64,000 nt of DNA from CAWCWN01 sp963799245 (GCA_963799245.1 CAWCWN010000006.1:248001-312000); one strand, 5' to 3'. Positions 27,258 to 36,298 are shown, counted from the stretch's first letter. Numbers and translations are program-made. The notes: generated by a model not told the origin, from the letters alone.

Positions 27258-27449
27258 GCGCTTGCAAATGCCAGGCGGATCCGGCCGCGTAAGCAAAGAA
27301 AAAGTCGTAATCCGGCTAGTGACATAATTGTGAGATGATGAACATGGATGTGATGCGTTTATGAGATATATGCTGTACGCTTTACCGCACAGCGTCTTGG
27401 ATCGCGAGATGCTGTAAGCGACGGCAGAGATGAAGCAGGAGGAACAGCA

Positions 27450-27695
27450 ATGGGAATGTTACGCATAATTTCGAAGCACGGGGATGATCGTATGTTCTGG
27501 AAGGAGCAGGATGCCATAGCGGGTGATGCGGAGGCGCTGGCGGCGGTGCGAGAAGCGGAGCGAATTTTTGCGAGCGAGCGCGCCAGGGGCGCGACGGCAT
27601 TTCGTGTCGAAGCGGGGAAGCCAACTGCGCGCCTCGAGCAGTTTGATCCCCATGCCGAGCAGATTGTCATGGTCCCACGGGTGGTGGGAGGATGA
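27450..27695 (+). CDS. Small conserved-looking hypothetical protein
   Basis: An 81-residue soluble protein. A central helix (DAEALAAVREAERIFASERA) is followed by GATAFRVEAG and a C-terminal FDPHAEQIVMVPRVVGG. Its stop overlaps the start of the next gene by four bases (ATGA), which supports reality and co-translation. AGGAGGAAC lies upstream. Function unknown. Confidence 0.6.
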   Translation: MGMLRIISKHGDDRMFWKEQDAIAGDAEALAAVREAERIFASERARGATAFRVEAGKPTARLEQFDPHAEQIVMVPRVVGG

Positions 27696-28114
27696 ACATA
27701 CAGGTGCTCGTTATAGTTCTGCTGGGGATCGTGGCGGTCTTCTACATCTTGCTGCCCGGCCGCTTCACTCTTGAGGCCTCCTCGTTGTGGTCGCGCGCGG
27801 ATCGACGGGCTGTTGAGTTGCTGCGGGCGGTCCTCACCCCTGAGCAATACAGCCAGCTGGTCCAGCGAGGGTACATCGATATCCCCAGCCCCAGTATTCC
27901 ACAACGCGTGTACCGCGTGCCGCAATTTCCAGGTCTGGTGCGTGTGCTCGAGGAGGACAAACTCAAGGTAAGCCTCTGCCTGCAGCCCCTGGAGCGCGTT
28001 CCCGATGCTGATTTCGTGGTCATTCACAAGCTTATGATCGAGGCGGATGAGGAGACCTACCTGCAGAGGGCGAACAGGATCATTTCGCTGGGCGCCAATG
28101 GCTGGCTCAATTAA
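27692..28114 (+). CDS. Hypothetical protein with N-terminal membrane anchor
   Basis: A 140-residue protein. Residues about 4-23 form one membrane helix (VLVIVLLGIVAVFYILLPG). The rest is a soluble domain with SRADRRAVELLRAVLTPEQYSQLVQRGYIDIPSPS and a conserved-looking YRVPQFPGLVRV strand. The ATG overlaps the stop of the upstream gene. The pair forms a two-gene operon. No family is recognised. Confidence 0.65.
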   Translation: MNIQVLVIVLLGIVAVFYILLPGRFTLEASSLWSRADRRAVELLRAVLTPEQYSQLVQRGYIDIPSPSIPQRVYRVPQFPGLVRVLEEDKLKVSLCLQPLERVPDADFVVIHKLMIEADEETYLQRANRIISLGANGWLN

Positions 28115-28141
28115 ACCGCTGGCGCCTTATCGCAAGCATAC

Positions 28142-29533
28142 CTAGTCGCCTTCCACGACCGGCGCCGCGCCGGTCGTGGTCTTATTTTTGCCGGCCGCCG
28201 CGCGTGGTTTCGGCAGCAGAGGCGCGAGCGCCTTACCTGTCAAGAACCCCACGACCGCCCCGATAGTGATCGTTGGCAGCAGGTCGGGTTGTCCTCCCAG
28301 CACCCCGAGCAAGAGGGCCGCGGTCAGGGGGATCGGGAAGAGCGCGCTCACGACGGCCGCCATCCCGGTGGTCACGCCCACGCCCTGGGGTATGAAAGGC
28401 AAGATCTGGGAGATTGCCAGACCCAGCGTGCCGCCCATGAAGAGGAATGGGAAGATGGGGCCGCCATCCAGGCCGGTGGAGAATGAGGTGCCGGTGAGCA
28501 ATGCTTTGACGAAGAATAACAGGAGCAGCAGGCCCACGCCATATGCTGCCGGGTTATGGATGATCGTCGTCAACTGGTCCTGGCCCGAGTAGAGCGCCAG
28601 CGGCAGAAAGGAGCCGATCAGGCCGATGACCACGCCGCCCATGACTGAGCGCACGACCGGGCGCTCTTTCAGGGGGGCGAAGACAAGGTGTGGGATGGCG
28701 AAGAGCAGCTTGCCTACAATTCCCATGGCCGCCGCGACCACGCCGATCAAAATGGCCCATAGCAGGTCGATGATCCTGGGAGAGGTATAGTTCGGGAAGC
28801 TGAAGAAGCCCATGAGCGATGTGTGCATAAGCGCAAAGTAGACGCCATAGCCAAAGGAGGCCGCGAGGAGCCCGGGGATCAGGTGGCGGTAGAAATTGAG
28901 CTCCTGAATGAACATATACTCATAAGCGCCGACCGCCCCGACGATAGGCGACCCGAAGAAGCCGGCGAAGCAGCCGGCGATGGCGCTGTAGACAAGTAGC
29001 GGAATGTCGTCCTTCGCGATCCTCAGCCTGTCAGCGAAGAAGCTTCCAATGCCGCCGGTCAGAAATAGCAGCGGGACCTCGGGACCGACGGGAGCGCCGC
29101 TCCACAGCGATATAATCGCCTCGAGGATGACGCTGGGCAGGTTGCGTGGGTTAATCTGACCCGTCCGGGCGTATTCTTGCTGTCCGGCCCCCATCCCCGC
29201 GTGCTCTCCGGTGAACTTGATCGCGAGACCGACCAGCAGGCCACCCACTGTCAGCAGGATCAGCGGCCAGAAGCGGCCGAGGTTGAGGCCAAGGTGGCTG
29301 GGCTGCTCGAAGAAGGTGACGCCCCAGTTGTAGACAATGAGGAAGGCCGCCCCAAGTACCGCGGAGCCGGCGCCGAACACGGCCGCGTAGGCCATCAGCA
29401 GGGCATAGCTGGTCTTCGTCGCCGGCACCGGCCCGCCGCTCGGGATGACATCTGCCCGCGCCTGTTGGTTCACGCTATCTTTGGCAGGTGGATCGGCGTT
29501 GGATTGAGCTGTATTTTTGAACTGCTCTGACAT
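28142..29533 (-). CDS. ClC-type chloride channel/transporter
   Basis: A 463-residue membrane protein with about ten or more helices. ClC signatures are visible: FTGEHAGMGAGQQEYARTG, SGAPVGPEVPLLFLTGGIGS (the GxEGP-like anion site), FFGSPIVGAVGAYEYM and FSTGLDGGPIFPFLFMGG. The glutamate in GPEVP is the usual gating/proton residue, which suggests an exchanger. The start at 29533 is preferred because GAGAGG lies nine bases upstream. A Lys/Ala-rich tail ends the protein. A copy of the recurring promoter lies about 150 bases upstream. Confidence 0.85.
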   Translation of the reverse strand: MSEQFKNTAQSNADPPAKDSVNQQARADVIPSGGPVPATKTSYALLMAYAAVFGAGSAVLGAAFLIVYNWGVTFFEQPSHLGLNLGRFWPLILLTVGGLLVGLAIKFTGEHAGMGAGQQEYARTGQINPRNLPSVILEAIISLWSGAPVGPEVPLLFLTGGIGSFFADRLRIAKDDIPLLVYSAIAGCFAGFFGSPIVGAVGAYEYMFIQELNFYRHLIPGLLAASFGYGVYFALMHTSLMGFFSFPNYTSPRIIDLLWAILIGVVAAAMGIVGKLLFAIPHLVFAPLKERPVVRSVMGGVVIGLIGSFLPLALYSGQDQLTTIIHNPAAYGVGLLLLLFFVKALLTGTSFSTGLDGGPIFPFLFMGGTLGLAISQILPFIPQGVGVTTGMAAVVSALFPIPLTAALLLGVLGGQPDLLPTITIGAVVGFLTGKALAPLLPKPRAAAGKNKTTTGAAPVVEGD

Positions 29534-29680
29534 CTGTTTCATCCCTCTCCAGGCTACTCCCCTTCTCTCGCGCGCCTCATAAGGCCGCTGTCCGCGCAGG
29601 GAAGAGGTGGATGGCCGCTGGCATACCAAATAGAAAAGTGCGTGCTCCTACTCCGGCGAAAAAACCAGGACATTGTTGTT

Positions 29681-29730
29681 AGTGTAATGATCTGGGGGGA
29701 AAAATACATCCTTCAAACGCGCTATCTTTG
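29681..29730 (-). promoter_or_regulatory. Recurring promoter, copy F (before ClC gene)
   Basis: On the minus strand: AAAGATAGCGCGTTTGA, AGG, ATG (29709-29707), 20 bases, TACACT (29686-29681). The spacing is identical to the other copies. The 235 bases between it and the next gene at 29966 show nothing further. Confidence 0.55.
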
Positions 29731-29965
29731 CAGGCCTTCAGGGCGATGGAAAAACGGCGAGGAGTAACAGGAGGTGCCAGAGGGGTAAGGGAAGCGCCTG
29801 CGCCTCTTCGCTAGCGCATGAAATGTGATGAAGTATGAGGCGCAGTTCGTTCTAAGAAGAGCTTCAGGGGTGTTTGCTGCCGCATCCACAGAGGCAGCTA
29901 TGTCCTAACTATATCACAGGTCTGGCCGCCGCCAGGCTAGACCTCCTCATCCCGGGGGCGAGCGT

Positions 29966-30316
29966 TCATGTCTGCTGCGTCATCCTCCAGGTACCCATGC
30001 CACCGCTGCTGGCGCTATAGCTACCGCTCAATGAGCCATCGATATTAACCGTGCCGCTAAACTTGATGGTTGTCCCTCTGCAATCGGTGACCGTGAACTG
30101 AATGCTGTTGTCACTGCCGAAGCTTCCATAAATATCCTTTCTGGGTACCCTTATGCCTTCAGGCTGAGGGAGGAAAAGAAAGGCGCCCGCAGGCGTAAAT
30201 TGCTGTGGGTACCCATAGCCGTCAGCTCGTTGCAGCACGCGGCAATACTTCTTATAATAGCTGTTTTCGGGAGTATTATAGCAGATGATGCAATAGAGAG
30301 CGCCAGAAGGGGGCAT
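29966..30316 (-). CDS. Hypothetical protein, possibly a truncated exported domain
   Basis: A 116-residue frame. The C-terminal half is protein-like: PEGIRVPRKDIYGSFG, IQFTVTDCRGTTIKFSG, then IDGSLSGSYSASSGGMGTW, which resembles the repeat end of small beta-rich extracytoplasmic domains. The N-terminal 30 residues (Cys-rich) look random, and no signal peptide or good ribosome binding site is seen. It may be a gene that lost its front. Confidence 0.4.
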   Translation of the reverse strand: MPPSGALYCIICYNTPENSYYKKYCRVLQRADGYGYPQQFTPAGAFLFLPQPEGIRVPRKDIYGSFGSDNSIQFTVTDCRGTTIKFSGTVNIDGSLSGSYSASSGGMGTWRMTQQT

Positions 30317-30399
30317 TATGCCAGAAGCGCTGCAAATGTTGTATTCTCTGCGTTCAGCAGTATTTCTGCGGGCGTGAGAGGTTTTCGCCAGCCACTTTT

Positions 30400-30576
30400 T
30401 TACGCCAGCTTTTCCTGGGCCTCCTCATTGTGCTGCTCCACTAGCTGCTCAATCGCGATCATGGCGATGCCATCGGCGAGCAACTCTTCATAACATGCGG
30501 CATGGACGCATTCGCTATACCAGCGTACCTTGTCCATCTCAGCTAGCGGTTTATCGCAATATCCACATTGTTCCAT
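30400..30576 (-). CDS. Very small putative zinc-finger protein (LIM-half/treble-clef-like)
   Basis: A 58-residue protein. The start MEQCGYCDKPLAEMDKVRWY is followed by SECVHAACYEELLADGIA. Cys4-x2-Cys7 ... His25-x2-Cys28 is the spacing of half a LIM domain or a treble-clef zinc site. The C-terminal 25 residues form an acidic helix (EQLVEQHNEEAQEKLA). AGAAGGG lies seven bases before the ATG. Codon use matches neighbours. Confidence 0.6.
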   Translation of the reverse strand: MEQCGYCDKPLAEMDKVRWYSECVHAACYEELLADGIAMIAIEQLVEQHNEEAQEKLA

Positions 30577-30848
30577 GTCTTTGCCCTTCTAACTAAAATG
30601 CCGTTGTGGCTCTTTGTTGTGTTCGTTCCAGGCTGTCAGGTTCTCCAGGGCACATTAAGTTTGTGTTGTGCTTAACTTTATCACGTATCAAACAGGCGCC
30701 AGGTTCCAGGTGCATAAGCAAAATAGTTTGCGCGGGCGCCGTTTAAACAGGTTTTTCCATTTCCCCGCGCGCCGCCTGTGCCGAACCAGGCCTGGCCCGT
30801 AGGCGTGACAGTGTATAAAAATATATTTTCATACAGAGGAATATACTA

Positions 30849-32220
30849 GTGGGTCAACTGGCAAATGACTTGCAAACCCGCATGGCTGCTCCTGAGCCGG
30901 CCAGGCGGCGCAGGCGCGCCCGTTCGCGCCGTCGGCGTCGCTTGCCATTCCAGACAAAGGGCGTGGGGTCGTCGTTCCATCCTTCCACCGTTTGCTCCAA
31001 CCAGTCGATGACCTGTTGGGCATTCTTGGGATGCTGACCGCAGAGGGCGCGGCGCACAATGATGCGTTGCACCGACTCAGCCATGTTGAGCCACGAGCCG
31101 CCCACCGGTGTGTAGAGCGGCATCACCCCATGCTCAAAGAACCAGCCGACCAGATCATACGACAGATGTCCCGCCAGATTATCTAACACCAGGATGATGC
31201 GTAGGGGCGGCTTGGGAGTACGCGGCGGGTGGCCCAGCCACGTTTCCCACTGGGCATACCGCGGACGCTCGGCTTCCGGCGGGAGGGCTTCTGAGGGATG
31301 CTCTTTCTCGATCACCGCCAACATCGCGCTGAGTTCCCCTTTGAGCCAGGGATGCAGCACCGCATTCGTGGCCGAGAGGACGCCCTTCGCACGGATCTTG
31401 CCAGTGGCTGGGCGAAAGAGGGTCAGCAGTTTGGCCGTCCCTCCACGTTCGTACTCGTGCGGCTGCACCGCGGGATGACCTTCCGGCTGCCACGAGGCGC
31501 CGGGCTGCGGGATGGCCTGATACGGCCCAGCCTCATCCTCGTTCAACTGCACAATCCCCGCCGCTTCTGCCTGCTCGCACGCCAGCTCGATCAGTCTTTT
31601 TTTTCCGGCGTCTCGGCGTCATAGGTCGTCACCGTGCCGCTCTTGCGCACCCGCAGCGCATAGCCGGTGCGCACCCACGTGCGCGTGCGCTGATAGCTAT
31701 AGCCCGCCTCATGCAGCACCTGACGGATCGTTTCGGCGGCGATCTCGGGCAGCTCCGTCTTGCGCAGGGCATCGCGCAGCAGCATCAGTGACCACGTCGC
31801 CGTCTGGTCCTCTTGGCGATCGGGCTCTCGTTGTACTTCCGCCAGCACCCGTGCCCGCTGCTGGCTCGTATACGTCGGCTTGCGGCCACGGCCGGCTGCA
31901 GTCTCCAAGACGGCAAGCCCGCACTGATTGAAGCGCCTCACCATCTGAGCCACTGCCTCCCGGCTCAACCCCGCCTGCTGCCCAGCTGCCGTCAAGGTGG
32001 CTCCCGCTGCCACCGCCAGCAGGGCTGTGGCCCGTTTGACGGTGTCTACTCGCTCGCTCGTCGCTTTCACGACCCGCTTCAATTCTTTCTGCTCTTCTTC
32101 CTTCAGCTCTCGGAGTTCTTCTTTTCTTGGTCTTCCCATTGCTGGCTCCTTTCCGCTTCTTTTTCTCTTAGTTTACCCCCTTTCCTTCTCTTTTTACAAG
32201 TCAATTGGCAGTTGACCCAC
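30849..32220 (-). mobile_element. IS630-family insertion sequence
   Basis: A 1372-bp element. Its ends are inverted repeats: GTGGGTCAACTGGCAA at 30849 and the complement of GTGGGTCAACTGCCAA at 32220, matching at about 19 of 21 bases. It is flanked by a TA duplication (30847-30848 and 32221-32222), the usual IS630/mariner target. It carries a two-frame transposase and lies between genes, upstream of the 32373 gene. Confidence 0.92.
30854..32139 (-). CDS. IS630 transposase, two frames joined by likely -1 frameshifting
   Basis: Frame A (32139-31591) holds the HTH region (AAGQQAGLSREAVAQMVRRF, GRGRKPTYTSQQ). Frame B (to 30854) holds the DDE catalytic domain: QLNEDEAG (first Asp), IILVLDNLAGH (second Asp) and GGSWLNMAESV (Glu). 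A run of eight A on the coding strand (T8 at 31597-31604) lies just before the frame A stop. A -1 slip there reads straight into RLIELACEQAEAAGIVQLNEDE. This is the normal way IS630 elements make full transposase, so the element may be active. The stop codon lies inside the terminal repeat. Confidence 0.88.
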
Positions 32221-32336
32221 TAGCGAAAGAGAGGGAAGATACAAACAACCCCTTCCGACATTCGGCTCGGCATGTCGCAAAAACTCATTTTTTGTCCCTT
32301 GCTCGCGCTGCAGCGTTACTTTGGCGGCACAACAGG

Positions 32337-32356
32337 CGCCGGGGAACTCCCCGGCG
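32337..32356 (+). promoter_or_regulatory. Leader hairpin before the 32373 gene
   Basis: CGCCGGGG-AACT-CCCCGGCG forms a perfect 8-bp stem ending just before the GAAAGGAA ribosome binding site. It may influence translation or mRNA stability. Confidence 0.35.
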
Positions 32357-32372
32357 TGAAAGGAAAAGACCT

Positions 32373-32726
32373 ATGCGCATTCTAGCTCTGCTAATCGGCC
32401 TTCTGGGAGTGGTCGTTGCCTTCATCATCAACCTCCTGTACTCCTCCCTCCACGTCCTGGGGAGGATCACAGGGATCACGAATGATCAATCGCACTTCTT
32501 CTGGGGTTTGTTCGTCATCTTGATCGGGCTTGTCGGCTCAATACTGGCCCTGTTTATTCCCTCTATAGGCGCGGTGCTGCTGCTGGTGGCGGGCATCGCC
32601 TTTTTCTTTATCGCTGGCTGGTGGGCCCTACTGGCTTCGCCATTCCTGCTGGTCGCAGCCTTCCTGGCCTACAGATATAGCAAGCAGCGTCAGATGATGA
32701 GTCAAAGGCAGCGTGGTATAGTCTAA
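32373..32726 (+). CDS. Small membrane protein with four hydrophobic segments
   Basis: A 117-residue protein consisting of about four membrane segments (ILALLIGLLGVVVAFIINLL, then GLFVILIGLVGSILALF, AVLLLVAGIAFFFIAGW, LLASPFLLVAAFLAY) and a basic Gln/Arg tail. The ATG at 32373 has GAAAGGAA upstream; an in-frame reading back to 32205 crosses the IS end and is rejected. No named family is certain. Its original promoter region has been interrupted or replaced by the IS630 insertion 150 bases upstream. Confidence 0.6.
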   Translation: MRILALLIGLLGVVVAFIINLLYSSLHVLGRITGITNDQSHFFWGLFVILIGLVGSILALFIPSIGAVLLLVAGIAFFFIAGWWALLASPFLLVAAFLAYRYSKQRQMMSQRQRGIV

Positions 32727-32823
32727 TGGGCCATTGATCCTCTTTGCCCGGCGCTCTATGATATATCAACTGCTCAAGCTGCCTCAAGGCATGTTCAGCA
32801 CGCTCGGGAAGGATCGCCGCCCA

Positions 32824-32955
32824 CTAGCTGGCACCTTCCACCAAGGCGATGATCGCCGAAGCCGTTGTGGTTGGATCAAGATCGTGTGGCCAGTTCTGCT
32901 GCTCCACTCCTGCCTGGAGGATGCTGACGAGCCTCTCATACCAGATGGGTTTCCT
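32824..32955 (-). pseudogene. C-terminal scrap of a TetR-family regulator
   Basis: The end of this frame, IWYERLVSILQAGVEQQNWP then LDPTTTASAIIALVEGAS, has the pattern of the last helices of TetR/AcrR ligand-binding domains. The HTH half is absent; upstream in frame is unrelated basic sequence. It is probably a deletion remnant downstream of the HerA-like gene. Confidence 0.4.
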
Positions 32956-33071
32956 GCTGTGCGAGGTAGTGTAACACAGGATCACGTTGCGCGCGCGAAT
33001 TGATTTCTGTGTATAGGCGACCCTCGCGGTCGCTCGCCCGGCGCACGTCATCCGGCGCGCAATGCCCGGCT

Positions 33072-34952
33072 TTACTCCACCATGCGCAATTTGCACGGCG
33101 TGGGGTCGATATTGAGAAGCAATGGACGCGCGAAGCTGCTCATGGCGACCACCGCCTGGCCCGGAGCTAGGTTGGGCAGCCGATGCCAGAGCGAGTCGTC
33201 CACGCCGCCCAGCGAGCGTTTCAGCCGGGTGATGACGTTGGCATCGCCGATCTTGTGCAGGATGTAGTTATTGACCAGCCCCAGCACTTCATCGGGCAGG
33301 TGTTGGGGAAGCTGCGTCACGAACGTCAGGCCCAGCCAGCGTTTGCGCCCGCGGCGGGCGATGCGCGCTACCTGCTGGTAGAGCACCGGCATCTGGCGGA
33401 CGCGCTCCGCCGAGAGAAATTCGTGCGCCTCCTCGATGATAATCATCGTGCGGCGTTGGGGCGTCCCCTGTTTCGCGGCCTCGTCGTAATTCTCATTCTG
33501 CGCCTCCATCAGCCCACGCAAGAACTCGGCGATCACCAGGTTATTGACCTGGGGCGAGTCGGTATCGCTCAGATCGATAATCCTCACCTTGCCAGGGCGC
33601 GTCAAATCCTTGTAGGTCAGCGGCCCGGCATCCGGGTTATCGAAAATCTTCAGGCGGATGAGCTGCCCCAATCTGCCCTGGACGACGCGCCAGCTCGTGG
33701 GATGCGAAAGCTGTTCGATGCCCTCCTTTTTGAAGGCCGCTACGACTTCCGCCCTCTTTTGTCGGAACAGGGGAGTATAAAAGCGATAATCCGGCCCGGC
33801 CAGGTTATCGATCTTCTTTTCGCCGCCCGCCAATTCGGCGCACGCCTTCACCACGTCGTACACGTGCTGCACGAGCATCCTTGGATAGCCGGTCTCCAAC
33901 TCGTCCAGCTCATACATCTGCTGCTTCTCTTCGTTATTCGCTGGATAGACCTTCAGGTCGTAGAGGATACGCTTCGTGATGTCATACGCCTTCTGATAGC
34001 GCTGTTGCTGTGCGTCGTTCAGGTCGAGCATGCCCATCACCAGGTAGGGCGAAAGCTGGGAGAACTGCAACGAGAAGGCGCGCGTGCGTCCCTTATCGGG
34101 GCAGGTCGTTTCGCGCCCCACCAGGTGATAGACCGACACCTCATCGACGCCGCGCGCCGACTTTCCGCGCTTGTCCAGTGTCGTCAGCATGGTACGATCG
34201 TGTGTCGGCTGGTAGATTTCGGTGTACTCCCCCTCGGTATCGATCACGATCGCGGCAAGCCCGGCCTGCTGGAAGCCGCTAATGAGCGAGGAGACGGTCG
34301 TTGATTTGCCGCCGCCGGTCGTTCCTAGGATGCCGATATGACGCGGCAGCACGGATTTCTTGTCGGACGGGATGCGCGCTTCGATCTTCTCGTAGCCGAC
34401 TGGCACGCCCAGGGGAATATCTCCATCCAGGCGCAGCGTTTGCGCCGTTTCATCCATGTCCAGCACGAAGACGGGACTGTTGGGCAGCGGGCGCAGGCGC
34501 GGCGGGATGAGAGTACCCTCGATCTCCTCGCCAAGCAGCTCCACCTGCACGCGGCCATGATAGCGCGGGATGAAGATGCCACCGCGCACCGCCGTCGTAA
34601 TCATGATGGGCGCGTCGCCGCGCAGCCCATCCGGCTCGGCAAAGGGACCTTTGACGACGATGCCGAGATAACGCCGGCCGTCGGTGACGCTGCGAATGCG
34701 CGCCAGCGCCTGCGACGGCGCGGCATGGATGGTATCCTTTGGCAGCAGCACCGTTACCGTATTGTCTTCGCTGTTCGGCAGGTCAAACATTGTGCGACCG
34801 ACCGCGTCGACGTATTCGGGCGGTTCGCTCCATGCGCCGCCAGCCTCGGCGCTATCGCGCGCGAGCTGCTCCACCACATCGTCGGGGAGCGGCAGGCTTA
34901 CCTGCAAATCCTCAGGAGTGACATGCATATCCTGCTTCATATGCTCAACCAT
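33072..34952 (-). CDS. HerA-like hexameric ATPase (FtsK/HerA superfamily)
   Basis: A 626-residue ATPase. An N-terminal HAS-barrel-like domain (about residues 60-190) precedes the motor domain. Walker A GTTGGGKST is at about 213-221. Walker B MIIIEEAHEFL is at about 494-504, followed by the sensor IARRGRKRWLGLTFVTQLPQ with the arginine-finger region. In archaea and many bacteria HerA works with the nuclease NurA in DNA end resection, or in defence. AAAGGAG lies before the ATG. A small gene just upstream could be the partner. Confidence 0.85.
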   Translation of the reverse strand: MVEHMKQDMHVTPEDLQVSLPLPDDVVEQLARDSAEAGGAWSEPPEYVDAVGRTMFDLPNSEDNTVTVLLPKDTIHAAPSQALARIRSVTDGRRYLGIVVKGPFAEPDGLRGDAPIMITTAVRGGIFIPRYHGRVQVELLGEEIEGTLIPPRLRPLPNSPVFVLDMDETAQTLRLDGDIPLGVPVGYEKIEARIPSDKKSVLPRHIGILGTTGGGKSTTVSSLISGFQQAGLAAIVIDTEGEYTEIYQPTHDRTMLTTLDKRGKSARGVDEVSVYHLVGRETTCPDKGRTRAFSLQFSQLSPYLVMGMLDLNDAQQQRYQKAYDITKRILYDLKVYPANNEEKQQMYELDELETGYPRMLVQHVYDVVKACAELAGGEKKIDNLAGPDYRFYTPLFRQKRAEVVAAFKKEGIEQLSHPTSWRVVQGRLGQLIRLKIFDNPDAGPLTYKDLTRPGKVRIIDLSDTDSPQVNNLVIAEFLRGLMEAQNENYDEAAKQGTPQRRTMIIIEEAHEFLSAERVRQMPVLYQQVARIARRGRKRWLGLTFVTQLPQHLPDEVLGLVNNYILHKIGDANVITRLKRSLGGVDDSLWHRLPNLAPGQAVVAMSSFARPLLLNIDPTPCKLRMVE

Positions 34953-34968
34953 CGTCGTTCTCCTTTCA

Positions 34969-35379
34969 TTACGGTCTGGTTTCTAGCTCGCCGAGGTAGC
35001 GATAGGGTACACCGGCCTCAGTATACGCCTGTTCGATGTAGTCGCGGAAGGCGCTTGACCCGAAGGCGCTGCGGCAGACGGTATCAGCAAGGTCGATCAG
35101 CATGGGGAAGCCGCGCTGCTCCTGCAAAACGCTGTCCGCCATCACAATCATGGCCGCCTGGCGTGCGGTATCACGGTGCGCGTAGAACAGGCGCGCGGGC
35201 GCGTGGGACGAGGCGCGATAGAGGCCGATCACGATCTGCGGTCCCAGCTCTTCCACGAAAGTCTGCACCTCCGCCTTCAGCCCCTTGCCGGGCGGCAGAT
35301 GACCAGCGGCGATGTTGCGCATGGATTGCAGCGGCGACCCAACCGGCGGCTCATTTTCAGGAGGTTGTTCGCTTGCCAT
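34969..35379 (-). CDS. HerA-associated protein, possibly a shortened NurA-like subunit
   Basis: A 136-residue protein 16 bases upstream of the HerA-like gene. The C-terminal part, QRGFPMLIDLADTVCRSAFG then FRDYIEQAYTEAGVPYRYLGE, resembles the last segment of NurA-type proteins, which are usually 300-400 residues. The catalytic Asp residues of NurA are not visible. It may be a truncated NurA or a different HerA partner. An alternative reading upstream in another frame belongs to a separate remnant. Confidence 0.45.
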   Translation of the reverse strand: MASEQPPENEPPVGSPLQSMRNIAAGHLPPGKGLKAEVQTFVEELGPQIVIGLYRASSHAPARLFYAHRDTARQAAMIVMADSVLQEQRGFPMLIDLADTVCRSAFGSSAFRDYIEQAYTEAGVPYRYLGELETRP

Positions 35380-35543
35380 CGTCTCTTACATCTGGCTCCT
35401 GCACTTACATCGTTTTCGTTACGTGTTCCCTCTACTATCTCTTCCCGGCATACGAGGAACATTGGACAATGAGAGCCAGTCGCGAAAGGTCGGCTCTCCA
35501 AGCAGAGTAAGAATATACCGCGCATAAGAGGCGGCAATTGTTC

Positions 35544-35834
35544 GAAGATTGTGCCCTTGCCCCGGTCGGCCAGCAGGCATCCATGCAGGCGGCGGTCGCG
35601 CCCGCGAATGCGATGAGCCACGCCTGTGCGCCGCGTCCAGTCGAAGATATGACTGACCCGTAAAGCTGGAACGGGATAGACCTCCAACGATAGCGCCAGG
35701 GTGATGGCTGTCCTGATATCGCAGGGCAGTTCGCCAGTCTCGCCGGTCTCTCCCGCCCCTCCTGGCGCTCCGGCCAGCGCCCAGAACTCCTGGGCAGTAT
35801 GCTCGATGAGATTGGGATTATCGGGTATCATCAT
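35544..35834 (-). pseudogene. N-terminal fragment resembling an ImmA/IrrE-type peptidase gene
   Basis: Residues about 1-97 from 35834 read NLIEHTAQEFWALAG, ELPCDIRTAITLALSLEVYP, then GRDRRLHGCLLADRGKGTIF. This resembles the region before the HExxH helix in ImmA/IrrE-like metallopeptidases of Chloroflexota. The reading then turns into unrelated sequence and no HExxH follows. Its start overlaps the end of an upstream small ORF, as in a two-gene operon. The family call is inferred from memory of the pattern and is tentative. Confidence 0.35.
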
Positions 35835-35982
35835 CTTGCTCGTCATCGGTGGTATCCGGCGCTTGAGATTCCTCAGGCTCGTCGTGGTCGCGTGCCGCAA
35901 GAAGCGTTGGCTGCGTCGCGCCCTGCCGGTGACTGAGCGCCTCGCGCGACTCGGCGGCGCGAATCACCATCGCCGCTTGCAT
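35818..35982 (-). CDS. Small acidic-tailed ORF coupled to the peptidase fragment
   Basis: A 54-residue frame: QAAMVIRAAESREALSHRQG followed by a strongly acidic tail (DEPEESQAPDTTDDEQDDDT). GAGAGGAA lies about 12 bases upstream. It overlaps the next start (GATGATGATACC), suggesting translational coupling. It may be the remainder of a regulator that preceded an ImmA/IrrE-like gene. Function unknown. Confidence 0.35.
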   Translation of the reverse strand: MQAAMVIRAAESREALSHRQGATQPTLLAARDHDEPEESQAPDTTDDEQDDDTR

Positions 35983-36268
35983 AGGTGTTGCAATTCCTCT
36001 CACTCATTCGATCATTGCTCTACACTATGTTCCCACTCAGCATATCATATTTGACAACGTATTTTCTGAAAGATCAGCACATGCTCCTCTGGATACACCT
36101 GTGTATCACTCCGCCAGTGATAGCTTAATCAGGCTACAGACGACCACGGAGAGAGACAAATGAGAACTTATGTTCTTGCCCTATCCTGGATCCAGGGATG
36201 ATGCGGTTTACCTGGAAGCGCGAAGCCGGGCGTCTCCTCCTGCAAAGAGAAAATGTCAGCTAGCTACC

Positions 36269-36298
36269 TGGACACGCTCGGATTGAAGCTGTTATACT
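36269..36298 (+). promoter_or_regulatory. Sigma70-type promoter of the SCP2-like gene
   Basis: TGGACA (36269-36274), 18 bases, TATACT (36293-36298), 60 bases before the start codon. The bases from 36004 to 36268 show no gene. Confidence 0.6.

Noticed and set aside
30200..30493. A 97-codon plus-strand frame with hydrophobic start
   Set aside because: No ribosome binding site, Ser-rich ending, and it overlaps better-supported minus-strand frames.
34338..35510. A 390-codon plus-strand frame opposite the HerA-like gene
   Set aside because: Composition is Arg/His-rich nonsense; Walker motifs and a ribosome binding site support the minus strand.
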